Shown: piece by piece, positions 12,701 to 24,214 of the stretch
How positions within the stretch are numbered: position 1 is the first letter of the stretch
Layout: each line of letters starts with the position of its first letter
Assembly: GCA_030770425.1 (NCBI GenBank)
Contig: JASJFT010000054.1
Coordinates: 172,361-236,360 of the forward strand
Source of the DNA: Darksidea phi
Taxonomy: Eukaryota > Ascomycota > Dothideomycetes > Pleosporales > Lentitheciaceae
Length of the DNA: 64,000 nucleotides
Direction of reading: 5' to 3'
Notes under the pieces: generated by a model
What the model was told of the DNA's origin: nothing
What the model saw: the letters and a program-made list of their open reading frames with translations, nothing else
Database searches by the model: none
Position numbers and translations under genes: made by a program

Positions 12701-15700
12701 CGTTCAGGTCGGTGTTCATCGCATCACTTATGAAAGACTTTTACAAGGTCGTTGCCGCCGAATTGATAGGAGAGACTGCTGTTGTAACACATTAGCTGCA
12801 CGCTGCCGGCGCGCAGAACGCTTCGGAGACGGCGTGTATCGAGTCCTAAGTTGCGATTCTGAGCTGCGAAGAAGGCGCGGCGCAAGGCCTTCGCAGCCAT
12901 CTCGCAGGAGCTGCTGTACTATTACTCACGCTTACGAGTAGCCTGCTCGTACCAGGAAGGCCGGTCGAGTATGTGTTCAAGGCTCGCTGCGCCGCGCCCG
13001 ACGAGACGACCAAGACGCCGCTCCACCTGCCTAGCGTATTCGCAAGAGACAAGAGTAGAAGTTTGACACCCGTTTAACGCTGCTGTGGATCTGTGCGAGG
13101 CTGCCGAGGGCCTTGTGGGCCGCATCCTGGCGAAAGAAGCCGAGGGGGGATGGCAGCGCAGACGACCCTATCCAGGTCTGCGAATGGCTGCCCTCGCCGT
13201 TGCTGAAGACAGTACATATGAGTCGAAGCTGGCAATGCGCTCGCCATAAAATTGAGGATGGCGATATGGTACCTGTGGTGGGTAGTGCGAAGGGGGAGGC
13301 GAGGAGAGTGGAGCGGGGAAGAAGTTTCGGCGTTGAGCGCGGAGGCCCATCGCTCGCCTTGCCAGGATATCACCGCGTGCACAACCAGAACACAACCCAG
13401 CCTCCAAAGCCAAACGGAAGTAGCAATATACCGCCGATAGCAATAGCCGAGAAAGAAGCCTTCTGGCCAGAAGATCGTCCCTACCCAGCTTTGCCAGCAC
13501 GGCGCGGGCAAAGATATGCGGAGAAGCGGAGCGCGTCCACGATGTCCAAACAGCCGCCACCACTCTCAGGAGCTCCACCAGAGTGCGTCCAGCTTCAGAA
13601 GGCATGTACCATGCAACTGTAGTCACTTCTCTGATGCTAGGAGACTTGCGTTGCTGACAATGGCCGTGGGAGCGATTGGAGAGCGAGTCGGGGTAGAGCG
13701 GGGAAACAATAGCCTCCGATGCGAACCCCAACAGCGCTAGGCAGACGACCGGTCTACATCTACTGAGAGTTCATCTCCGCAATTGTCGACGAACATAAAC
13801 TCTCAATCACGGACTCAGGGGCTAAGTTTACCGCCTCGCAAGCAGCGTTCGACACCCAAGCATCTGTAACTATCGATTTGTTCCCTGGTGCTTCGCCATC
13901 TCGGGGGCACACGGACCATCAACAGCAAAGGTTTGGAAGCGACAAGTACATGAGCGCCTACAACATAGCATCTATTATCGGTGGCGTTGCTCCTTCACAG
14001 AGGCAACAGTCATTGAGTCACCGATTCAGATGGTTGGAAATTTGTTCAAGCCTCCGACAACACGTTTGTCAAGCCTAGACTCGAGCATCTGCATCGGGGC
14101 CGAGAAAACGCCCCTGATACGCCCACACGAGAGCGAGAACTAGATTTCAGATCGATTGGTGGAGCAGCAATGAATTGCGAAGGACACCACAAACATAGCC
14201 TTCCTCCATATTATTACAAATATATACACACCGGCATGCGTTCCACCTTCCGATCCGGATCCAGCCTTCGTTCGGGCGCCATCCTATGATTTACGCTTTT
14301 AGGTTTCTAATTCACGTCTACATACACGCCTTACAATCTTCTCACCTCACATTTCCAGCCTGGGAATGCGATGACATGGAGCGGGTATTGGAAATGATAT
14401 AGTCAAAACTGACACGTTGACATAGTACGGAGCTATTCCAAAGTTGAGCAAGCTTTGGAATGGAGATCTTCAGGAACTAGTACGGAGCGGGAAACGCATA
14501 GTGAGATAAGGATAGGGCAAATATATTACGCAATTTGTCGATGAGTTTGGATAGTTGTGTACGAGCCTTCATGACTGAAGGTTCGGGTAGATGCACTTCC
14601 TATATATATTTTTCGGCGAGATGCTTCTTAGTTGGTTACACAATCCGACTGGTTGGCTGAGAACTGGTACAAGAGCAATTTCGATATTGAGGTTTTACTA
14701 GCTGCGGCTCGAAGCTTTGACATCTAAGAGCTCTCAAGTTGCGGTGAAGAGCCTGCGAATACTTGCGCTTAGGCTCCGGTTGTACTGCGCGCTTCCACCG
14801 CCTTCACTCCGGGTTTCTTTTCACCAGACTACTGAGCAATTTTCGCGCACACACCGACTTTTCGCGCATAGCAAATAGTCGTCCCTAGTATGTTCAAACG
14901 TCTTCCTCGATACCGAATATGTGACTTGGCATTCACTACTCCGAGATAGTGACATTGGACAACCACCAATGTTACAAACCGCGGAATGCGACTCGACAAT
15001 TCGGGCTGTCACTTTCCTTCCATGATACCTTTAAATGCTTCGTGTCCAATGAAGCGTCAAAGAAGTGAGCATCGGGCCCGAGAATTGGGTCGCTCAATCT
15101 AAATCATTTGCAACACCGAATGATAACAGAGCAATTAGAAGCTGGTGGCATACGAGCTCCAGATAGCCCACGTCCAGCTTCACCAATGCGACAAGAAAGA
15201 TGGCGGTATCGTTGAGTGTCATTCGTGAGTCCGAAACACGGTATACCAGTCGCACGATGACATCGGAAGGGCTCTATAGATAAGCAACGCCGGTCCGTCT
15301 ACCGGTTTCACGCCGGTCTTTTCAACAGCAAAGTCATAGACTTCCATGAGATGCGTAGGAGTCGATTCATGTGAATGGCGCATGTCTCCCGGAAGGACAT
15401 CAGCATCATCGATTGTGCGCGATGAGCTCGAGCGCTTGTGCAGAAATACCAAGGGAGTTGCCTTCGGCAATCATTTTCGAGGGCTGAATGACATGTACTA
15501 GCATTCTATTGGATTTACCTACCCAAGCACGAGCCCGCGGACTGTGACATGAAACAAGGCTGACACTAGGCGGGGGATATTATACGTGAGTGGGACGTTA
15601 AGCAAATCCATTCTATAGCTCTTAAATGATCATAAGAGTTAGGATCAAGCAAAGAAGTCCGGACGCGTAATCAGAAGGAAGGACCTGGTAGTTATTATGA

Positions 15701-18700
15701 AAATCCGCCGCAGTGGACAACAACTCCGCCATCGCCGAGGAATTGTCCGTGCTTAGAATCGTGGTCGACGAAGTCATGGAGCTCAAAGGCCTAGCCTAGA
15801 CTGAGTTGGTGGAAACTTTGGCGCGATTTGGGCAATAGAACGAGTCTGAGTATGATAAAAACCCTTGTCACAGCACCCCTTGCACGTGCTCGACCCCACC
15901 AGACTTTACCCCTGATGTCTTCATCTTCCTCTTCTTTCCCCTCCCGTATAGTGTCTTCGTCGCGCATGTCTCGCTGGGTTGACTGGGAAGCCGCCGGTTT
16001 CATTTTATTCGTGTCTAGAATTGCTCGGGCATCACCTTCCAAGGCTGCTCGAGTTTTAAAGGCCGGGACCCGGTAACTTTAGAAGAGATAGCTAAGAGGA
16101 GCGTAGCATTTAGCCGAGTCGATCAAGCCGTCCTCATTCTCCATGTCCTCTTCGATGATAGGACATCCACCTCGTCGGCTAGCTTAAAAGCATGGCGCCA
16201 CTCCGCTGACTCCCACCGCACAGTTTTCTCAGACACGAGGGTTGTGAGCCTTCCTGGCGTAAGACGGAGACGTTCGGAAGGGGTGTATACGTGGTATCAC
16301 ACGCTGGGAAGCCAGTGCAGCTTACCGGTATAACCAAGGGCGCCGACTTCGTTTGTCAATGTGCAATACCGGTTCAGGTATCTCAGTGGGTATATGGTCG
16401 ATCTCTCGCTCCGTGGCCGCGGTGAAAGCATGCCGCAACGTTTTAAGCGGCGCGAAGGTAATCCGCTCCCTAGGTCGTGCCTCATTTCGTGCTCGGGATT
16501 TATGTCGCTGGTGATGTTTCATAGACACGTTATAGCCGACTGGGGCTCGAATGCCTGCTGCAACTTAGCAGCCCGCAAGAAAGCATCATTCTCACAAATG
16601 TACTTCCAATCTTTAAGACGGCTCATCAGTGTGTTTTTAGGCTGTGAATAGAGTATCCTAGCTCTACCTCTTGTACTTTAATCCTCCATGATTCGTATCG
16701 GCGGCGGCCTAGTGGATCGGTGCAACCATCGCAGCTTCAGCGACAGGCCGCCTTGTGTCCGTGTTATCTTGTTCGCGTTGAGTCCGAATTGAAAAGAGAG
16801 CAGGTGGCTGTTACGATAAGAGCGGCGATAAAGGTTGACTCCACGAATGTATCGCAGTGAGCTCTAAATTTTGTTTTGGGACGGTCATTGTTATGGTCAC
16901 ACGGCACTTGGTAGCTCCGGAAATAGATAATCGTGAAGTGAAAAAGCGCTGTGAAGCGTCTAGGCAACTGCGTTACGAACTGTCATATGAGTGTACGTCA
17001 TGGCTCCACAATTGAAGCCGAAACTACGCATGGGTCACGGGCCCCTTGATAATTGGCTATAGTGTAAGGGAGAGTAAGGGCCATCAGTATATCCTAGCGG
17101 AGATTATCCTTGCAGGATATTTACATCACATCGTGTTCGTATATCGGGATCTCTTGCAAGGAGCCGCGGTCGGAGTGGAACATGATCAGGTTTGGGAAGA
17201 TGATGAAACGGCACCAGCGGACTTCGATAACGACTGGATCGTCTATGGTTTTTTGCCAAATCCGCCTTGCTAAGTACTGACAGATTGTTCGGTAATGGCG
17301 CTTAATCGAATAGGGTTGATTGAGAAGCGGCAGCGACCTCGGACTTGCCATGTACGGTGGCCATCGGGTTTAATTGGTGGGTACGGTTGGGACGCGATTA
17401 ACGAGCGGTCGTGTGCTCAAAGTTGAGTCCGTGTAGATCGAGACATTAAGAGGGAAGTACATTAGGGATTAATTGTTTCCCCAAATACGTTCATGATAGT
17501 GACCCGGGCTTATTGTTGGTCCTCGAATCGGTTGTAGAACTTCACTCTCAGCTTGAGTTTCTCCTTACCCTTGATATTACGCTTCTCGTTGACCATCCTA
17601 CAATTTATGCAGCAGGAAGCGGTCCAGTTGTGCCTTAAAGATGTGCCATTCTGTCAAGCATCAGACAGGTTCGCATGTCCCTTAGTATCGCCAAAACCAT
17701 CTGCCGCGCTCCATTCTCTCTTTATATTAATAGTCGCCATCGACTACGACAAGCAATCTTAGACTAAAGTCGCGGTCGTATTCACTGCCTCGCTCGAGAG
17801 CGGTCTAATCGAAGTTTGCGAATAACTCTTGTACTAAGGCAATTGCACGCCCCAGTCTCCATCCTTCGCTGTATCCTTCCCTCTGGATCTCTGCTCTGAG
17901 TCCAAAAAGTATCTTCCGATGGTGTTGCGCCGCATGCAACAGTTTTGTGTGTGCAACCACTCCGAGTGTGTTGATCAAATTGCTCTATCATTAACCGACA
18001 GGTAGCTCAGGGCTACGAATAGCGTGGTAACAGGAATACAACGGTGCTTCTAGTACGAGGGAGGCTTCGTATCCCGGTCTTTAGTATAGTTTACTTGGTT
18101 TCGTCGTTCGTATCGGTGATAAGAAGCAACAAATTCCGATCCCTTCGAACGAGCAGCCGTGAATCGACCAGTAAAATAAAGGACTCCACTGGTATGCCCA
18201 TGCAATCGACTCGACACCGATATTGCGCTGTGGCGCTGGTTTTAGACGATTGGTACCACTCGTAAATGCTCAAATGCCCTTTGGTGGGCCGACTGACTCG
18301 GTGTAATCATATTTGGGCGGGTAGTCGTGTTCGGGGAAGTTGCGGTTGACAATGTGAAGTGCAAGCTTGAGAAGACCTGCTTGCTCGGAAAACGGACGCC
18401 ATGTCGCCGACTCTGCATTTAGTTAGTATGACGTTGTGGGATGCCAGCGAGGCGACTGGGAGGCTGCGAGGAGTGTGCAATTATTGGCGTAAAGCGAGCC
18501 CTATCAGAAGGAACACCAGAGTTTTCTTGTGCTATGAGCTCGACCGCTACGACAATCAAATAGCCACTCTTCATCACGGCAATTCAACGACTGATATCCC
18601 GAACCGTTTACGCCAGGAAGCCGAAAGACAACAAACTACAACTTCATCACGTCTAGGCTTCAACAAGGGACATGCAGACTCCGAATACTGGGCTCCAGTT

Positions 18701-18784
18701 TTTACCTCCGCCACCTGTATTGGCCTTCTATTCGCTTTCCTGAGAAATCCGGTATTACTGCATAAAGCAGGGTGCAAAGGCTCC
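6701..18784. other. 12-kb gene-poor stretch, no supportable intact gene
   Basis: Reading both strands gives only short frames with no coherent codon use or start context. Base composition stays near balanced and not strongly AT-rich, so this is not a classic RIP-bleached island. Some places read like fragments of old genes: a Zn2Cys6-like segment on + near 11270-11400, hydrophobic transporter-like stretches on - near 8830-9390 and a GGILLLPFGFGGW segment on - near 13400. None is strong enough to annotate as a gene. The later part of this region, beyond 19.6 kb, contains clearer pseudogenes. Confidence 0.55.
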
Positions 18785-19657
18785 TTATCCCTCCGTCTCC
18801 GCCTCCTCATCTCCGTCCTTGTTGTACTCGGACCGAATGCGGTGTAGCTCCTGGCAAAGACTATCGAACCCATGCTCAATCTCACGCTTCTGACTTCTAT
18901 CGACGATATTGCAGATGTCCTTCTTCAGCTGTTCCATGGCATTAGTGTACCAAGATCCTCCGTCGCCGCGAACTATACCCACCCCGTTGAATAGCGAGAG
19001 TAGCTCGTTCTTTGGGATGAACAACAGAACCAGCATACGGGCCCACGAGATGCGTACCATGACCTTCTTGACTTTCTTCTTGCCCTTTCGCTGCTCTGTC
19101 GGGAAGTTGTACCCCTTCTTGAGCATGTGGGGCGCGCAGTGGATGACGTGGAGTGCGAACTTCCAGTAAGGGTCGCAGAAGCTGGCGTCGAGGCCGTCCG
19201 CCGTGGTGTTGATGATGTGATTGTTCCAGAACTTGAGCGGCGTGAGGATTTCCTTGAGCGGTATGAGTTTCCTTCCTTTTGACGCGGCAAGTTCTTCGTC
19301 GATTGTACCTTCGAAGCGCATGTAGATAGGGATGTTGGTGGTGCGGAAATTGTGGGCGCCGACGTTCTTGCCTAGGAGCTCAAGGACAAGAGCGCGAGAA
19401 GCGCTGGGATTTCCGTCGGCATGGAGAAATGTCTTGAAGTTTGCCTCGTCCCAGAACTTGTACTCGCCTTCTTTGTATTTGAACTCGCCGTGGGTGCGAT
19501 CGAGCTTTTCAAACTCACCCCACCCAGAGACGTCGAGAAGCAGGTAGGCTCTCTTGCTGCTCATGTCCGTCAGAGCTTGGACATTGCTGAGGTCTTGATG
19601 CTGAAGGTCAGCCTGCCGTTTGGCGAGGCGCAAGAGCTTGATGAGTAGTTGCAGCAT
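18785..19657 (-). CDS. Unrecognised 290-aa fungal protein
   Basis: This is the only long intact frame in the 6.7-26 kb interval. It starts at ATG 19657 (catcaccATGC) and ends with TAA at 18785-18787. It has a Leu/Lys-rich N-terminal helix (LIKLLRLAKRQ), a central segment GWGEFEKLDRTHGEFKYKEG, a basic EQRKGKKKVKKVMVR stretch and a C-terminal amphipathic helix rich in Glu/Lys ending in DGDEEAETEG. I see no signal peptide, membrane segment or known catalytic motif. The frame stays open upstream of the ATG (LHPDATLSIT). A plausible 5' exon on the same strand (about 19770-19955, MYGMDLTEAREES...), joined through GTGACT...CACCAG, would lengthen it. An alternative start is Met32 at 19564. Function unknown. 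Confidence 0.65.
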   Translation of the reverse strand: MLQLLIKLLRLAKRQADLQHQDLSNVQALTDMSSKRAYLLLDVSGWGEFEKLDRTHGEFKYKEGEYKFWDEANFKTFLHADGNPSASRALVLELLGKNVGAHNFRTTNIPIYMRFEGTIDEELAASKGRKLIPLKEILTPLKFWNNHIINTTADGLDASFCDPYWKFALHVIHCAPHMLKKGYNFPTEQRKGKKKVKKVMVRISWARMLVLLFIPKNELLSLFNGVGIVRGDGGSWYTNAMEQLKKDICNIVDRSQKREIEHGFDSLCQELHRIRSEYNKDGDEEAETEG

Positions 19658-19962
19658 GGTGATGCTCAGAGTGGCGTCGGGATGAAGCTGGTGTTGAAAA
19701 TCTATGGCGAGGATTGGTCTTAGAGATTTGGGATCAGAAATTTATTATCGTTGCCAGAGAGTAGAAAGTCACCTCGACTTTGAACGCCAAGCTATTCCAT
19801 TTTAGGTAGACTATGCCGCATAGCGGCCCTTTCGTGTGTGAACGTTTTCCACCGTTGTCGTTTCCTTTGGCGGTAACACTTTCGTGCACAAACATACTGT
19901 CAACCGAACCTCTACAGCTTTCTTCTCTTGCTTCAGTCAGATCCATTCCGTACAAACTTATG

Positions 19963-20330
19963 ATGAGGCAGAGACTCGGTACCTTCCGTCGCAGCGATCC
20001 AGAGGAGCTCTTTCACAACTAGACAGGAGACTTCGCCCGCTTGTGGCTCGTCCACTCCGCCTCTGACTACTAAGGCAGCACTATTGAGCTGCTAGGACTC
20101 GCCGCTAGCTCTTTGGGCCCCAACAAAAACACCATCGCTAATGAAGACTAGAGTTCCGGCTGCGTAGCCCCTGCATATACTATGCCCGTCTCGTTGCAGA
20201 GATGCCACGATTCTATCATTTCAACCAAAGACTCCAGCTTTTCTCTAGCAGACACAGAAATACCTTACAATCTCAGCATCCCTCGCTCCGCCCTTGGCGA
20301 CGAATTGTCTTTCTGCCGTACCAGTACAGC
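19963..20330 (+). pseudogene. Possible gene relic with three in-frame stops
   Basis: From ATG 19963 one frame gives coherent protein-like sequence broken only by stop codons: EELFHN, stop, TGDFARLWLVHSASDY, stop, then a segment with LLGLAASSLGPNKNTI, stop, then VAPAYTMPVSLQRC and DSSFSLADTEIPYNLSIPRS. Beyond about 20330 a neighbouring frame takes over (KQDALADEKEELEKRLAYLI), suggesting a frameshift. I do not recognise the family. The pattern could be chance, hence low confidence. Confidence 0.25.
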
Positions 20331-20479
20331 GCATGCACGAAGGCACCGCCAACCCTCTACCGAAGCAAGACGCCCTTGCAGACGAGAAAGAAGAACTAGA
20401 GAAGCGACTGGCATACTTGATTGGAAAGGGCTCGATACACACGTTGTCCTCAAGCCTACGTAGAGTCCAAGGCGCCTGA

Positions 20480-21981
20480 GGAACGGGAGAGATGCGCCAA
20501 GCTGACTTTTGGCTCGGTGGCAGAGTAGTTAGATAATGGAGCGGAGGAGCTAAGGTACACCTCGGATATATGAGACAAAGTAGAGAAGGAATGAGTGATA
20601 CGAAAGTGGAGGTCGAAGCAATAGAGAGATGTTGATATGCAGGAATCTCCTCGTATCGGGACACACCATGAAGACTGCGTTTAGAACTTGAGATTGATCT
20701 GTTATTGCCACACCAGATTTCCTCTTTAGAAATAGCGGAGTAGCCTCTTCCAAAAGGCAGCTTTGCACTTATCACAGTTGTGCGAACATGTAGATGTGAA
20801 GCACTGAGTGGATTGTATAGCTGAGGGAGAGGAGCCTTAGAGCTGTACATAAGAAGGATGAGTAGAAGTAGCTCTATAAGCTAGCCTAGTAACACTTGAT
20901 GCATAGTAGAAGATCAAATTTCAGTTCCGCTCGCAATTAATCATTTTGTCTGTCTTCGCCCGGTAGTATAAGCTGCGACATGCCTAGTAAACATCACCAG
21001 CTCATGGCCTTTTCTACAGCCATGTTCGCCAATGTGAATAGTTATCAAGCAGCTCCAATACCCCAAGGTGATAATAACTACGGACAAGCATGTGCATTGC
21101 AGATCGTAATATGAATACATGCTTCGGGTTGTTTGAGCTTGGAGAGCCATGCTACAACTACAGGAAGCAATACGAAGGCCGTGAATATCCGAAGCACTAT
21201 TATGAGGGCTCAATAGATGCAGTCTTTGGGTTTGAATGTGCCATTTCGCTCAAAGCGTCTGATCGGGGCACACTGGCCACCGCCTTCACTCATTGCCCCC
21301 CCACCTTAGCAGCACATTGCGGCCTAAAATCTCTTTGCGGCTCTTCACTCTGTACCCATATGCCCCATAAACTTTCTTATTACAGTATATATATTTTAAA
21401 AAGTTCAACCTCTTTCGCCAGCAGCTGTGCGTTGGGCTGCTGGCATTTCTCCCCCTTCCCCCTTCAGAACTTCGCTAACTTGTGAGCAGGAAAGAGATGT
21501 AGGCCACCGGGGCCGAACTCTTTTGCATTTTTATTCTATCTTTTTTGCAGAAGGGATGTGTTAATTTAGGAATGTTTGGTATGGGACATAGGTTCGATTC
21601 TAGGATAGAGAGACTCTTAATAAACTCTCTTGTTTCTGGGCCTTTTTGAATTCAGTGAGGCAGGTGTGACAAAGGTGGGGTGTCACGTCATTTACAGTGA
21701 AGTAGTTTGGGGCAACGGGACGTATTTTAGGCATGACCGGCAGGTAGGAACACCACAGCCGCCGCCAAAGGCTTACCATTACTATTTACTCGAACGGAGA
21801 TACCTCCATATTTATACCACCTCCTTTGACGCTCTCCTCCAGCTGCTGATCCTCAATGATCCCCTCATGTAGCACTGTCTCCATCCTCCTTACGGCCGCC
21901 TCCCTGGGTAAGCTCTGCCTCAATCGCTCTGCAACGGCACCCCACTTCTCCCAAATAGCTCCCAAGGCCGAATCCTTCTAA
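20480..21981. other. No gene seen
   Basis: Short unrelated frames only. The part around 21380-21640 is AT-richer (tatatatattttaaaaag) and may be old transposon or 3'-flank sequence, but no repeat partner is visible in the window. Confidence 0.45.
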
Positions 21982-22670
21982 TCAGCCTTCCCCTCGGCAC
22001 CACTCACGCACATATGTGAAGAACTCGTCCGTCTGCGCGACGTCAGCTGCGCTGCAAGCCTTCTTCCACTCACTCTCAGGGCCACTACGATCCTCACCAC
22101 CCATCACCCTTCGCACCGGACGCAGGACTTGCTGGCACACAATCCCATGCCGTTCGGATGTGTACTTACGGAGACCTTCATAATCGTCGAGCGTTACGGT
22201 CAACAGGCCCATTACTTCCACATTCGACGGTAGGATCACGTTCCCACCCATTTGCGGATCACGGTGACAGAGACTGTTGCTAAACAAGAAATGTTGCGCG
22301 CGGAAACTCTCCACGAAGAGATGGAAGATGATGAAAGGGGGTAGCGCGGCGTCGCCATATTTGCGCAGGAGCTGCTCGACGGAAAGACCGGACAGGAGGT
22401 CCATTACGTATCAGGCCTACACCTCGTCACAATCACGGACGCGTACAAGCGGAGACGAGACGGCTTCCCGCGGCAGTTACTCGATCTGCCTGAGATTCTG
22501 CGGATGACCCCTCGCTCCTTCAGATCCACCACGAGCGAGACGCGTATATCGGCGGCGGAGGTGAGGCCGAATTCTCGGTGCGAGAGAGCGAGAACGGTGC
22601 CGTCTTTGCCTTTGCCAATGGAAATGACGGGCACGCACTTGGAGAGGGTCGATCTAGGAACAATGGACAC
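21982..22670 (-). pseudogene. Protein-kinase-like pseudogene
   Basis: On the minus strand the upstream part reads VISIGKGKDGTVLALSHREF, a glycine-loop-like GxGxxGxV near 22616. The downstream part reads MDLLSGLSVEQLLRKYGD and then LCHRDPQMGGNVIL near 22266, which resembles a kinase hinge followed by an HRD...N catalytic loop. The two parts lie in different frames, and the link (LVRVRDCDEV, then TAG and TGA just before MDLL) contains stop codons near 22410-22480. The gene ends at 21982 with EFFTYVREWCRGEG. It looks like a fungal kinase-like gene that has decayed. The family call rests on motifs only. Confidence 0.5.
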
Positions 22671-23211
22671 CGGGACCGATGCTATGATGCATATATAATC
22701 CAGGTAGAAGGTTTGGTGGAAGAGAATTGAAAGTTGAGCGAAGATTTGGGGTACAATGACTTGGAAATTTCAAGAAATGGAGGAAGGTTTCCGTATATAC
22801 GCGGGCCAGCAAGGCGGCCAGAAAGCACGAAGTAAATTCCACTTCTCTAAATTTCCTGAGCTCGCCTTCATAATTAGTGTTGGTTGCTGCAAGACCAATT
22901 AATGTTCCCTATGAAATTGACACCATTACTGATTGACACAACGCAGGAATAATTGTATAACGAAGAAACGAACATTCTTCATGTTGATGTATCATGTTAA
23001 TTAGACTGACTGCAAGGTTGCCCATCATAATAGGCGTCGTCAGCAAAAGATAATCATAGAATCAATGACGCTCCGATCCTTTCCACAACTTATCCGACCC
23101 CTCCTTGGCCTCAACTTGTAGGCAAAAGTGACATTCAAAAAACTACCCAGGATTATCGTGTTTTTCACCTTCTTGGCGGCAGGAACTCTCCTTTTCTCCC
23201 CTCTCAGTCAA

Positions 23212-24214
23212 CTATTTCCTTTCTGCCTTCCAGTTCCTACGCGTATGCTCACGCTCTGTCTCGCCTACCGGATCTGCACTCGGATTGTCCTATAACATGA
23301 CCATCGGGCTTACTGGAGTGAGATCGGCCCGGCACAAGATTTCTTGCCTGAGTGGTCAATGTAGAGATCGACATGCATGGACATTTCATACGATGGGCAT
23401 GCTTTACAGCACTCTGAAGATTCTGCTCGTAGTAATCAGGGTAAAGCTGCTGCCGAATGATGTTGAGGCAGTGGAGATTGTGCACTAGGTCGACAGAACC
23501 ACAGAAGCCGGGAATGTCAGCGGCGTCAAGGGCGGCTTGGACGGCTGTCAGATCAGGGACTCCGTGTCTTTGTTCATTTTCGCAACTTCGTGGTCGTATA
23601 GCTTACCCTAGGGATCTAGTACACATTAGCTGAGGAAAGCGCAAGTTCGAGAGTAAGCTTACCTGCAACGAGACATACCTAATTGACATCTATCTCTGGG
23701 TTTGAGGGACTGACGTAGCACAGATCGTTATCCTTGAGCTCGCCGTAGATGGTGCCGTTGTCATGGGCGTGCAAAGAATGTGCGAAGCGGACCTTCTCCA
23801 ATTTCAAAAGGTTCTTCGGCAGGCCCGCAGCGAGATTTAGTACCGGCTTTTGATGCGTGATACCGGTACAAGCTTACCGAAGTACTCCCCAAACGTAACC
23901 CTCCCGAACCAATGTGTTCACACAAGGTCAACAAGAATGAGAGTGTGGATAATGATCGAGATATAGAGGGAATGCTGCGACAAAGCGACCGCTTTCAACC
24001 ATTGCCAGCTAATCTTGTGCTTTTCTTCCTTCGGCCGACTTTTCTCTCCCGATGCAATGCTTGATTCTTCATCGTCATCGACCAGGCTAGACTACTCAGG
24101 ACCCGAGTTGGAAGCTCCAGGCCTAAATCCTCTGGCAAAACGCTCTTACCGTGTCAGACCCTCAGCCCGGGACACATTCTCTGTTATGGAGGACGATATA
24201 GTCTTGGTATACAT
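23212..24214 (-). pseudogene. UstYa/DUF3328-family oxidase pseudogene
   Basis: Read in order on the minus strand, this has the full layout of a UstYa-family protein: a cytosolic N-terminus from ATG 24214, a transmembrane stretch with LYISIIIHTLILVDLV, a middle part with DNGTIYGELKDNDLC, the first family motif HNLHC followed by LNIIRQQLYPDYY (near 23467-23485), the second motif region ending in RQEILC with ADLTP, and a terminal H-T-x-x-NW element before the TAG at 23212. UstYa proteins are oxidases of fungal RiPP and other secondary-metabolite pathways. The gene is dead: at least two stops in the N-terminal part, one in or after the membrane segment, a frameshift before the HNLHC block and another between the two motifs, plus a late TAG. 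The second HxxHC reads HVDLY. Confidence 0.65.

Noticed and set aside
12399..12941. Plus-strand Arg/Cys-rich frame of 180 aa
   Set aside because: Its composition reflects a GC-rich chance frame; no recognisable motif or intron structure.
13168..13731. Minus-strand frame of about 187 aa with hydrophobic stretches
   Set aside because: No start context, domain or codon support; a GGILLLPFGFGGW fragment lies in another frame and may be an old relic.
20245..20850. Minus-strand frame of about 200 aa
   Set aside because: No domain or good start, and it overlaps the possible plus-strand relic.
21588..21605. ggttcgattctagg, a tRNA T-loop-like sequence
   Set aside because: No D-arm, anticodon arm or acceptor pairing can be built upstream.
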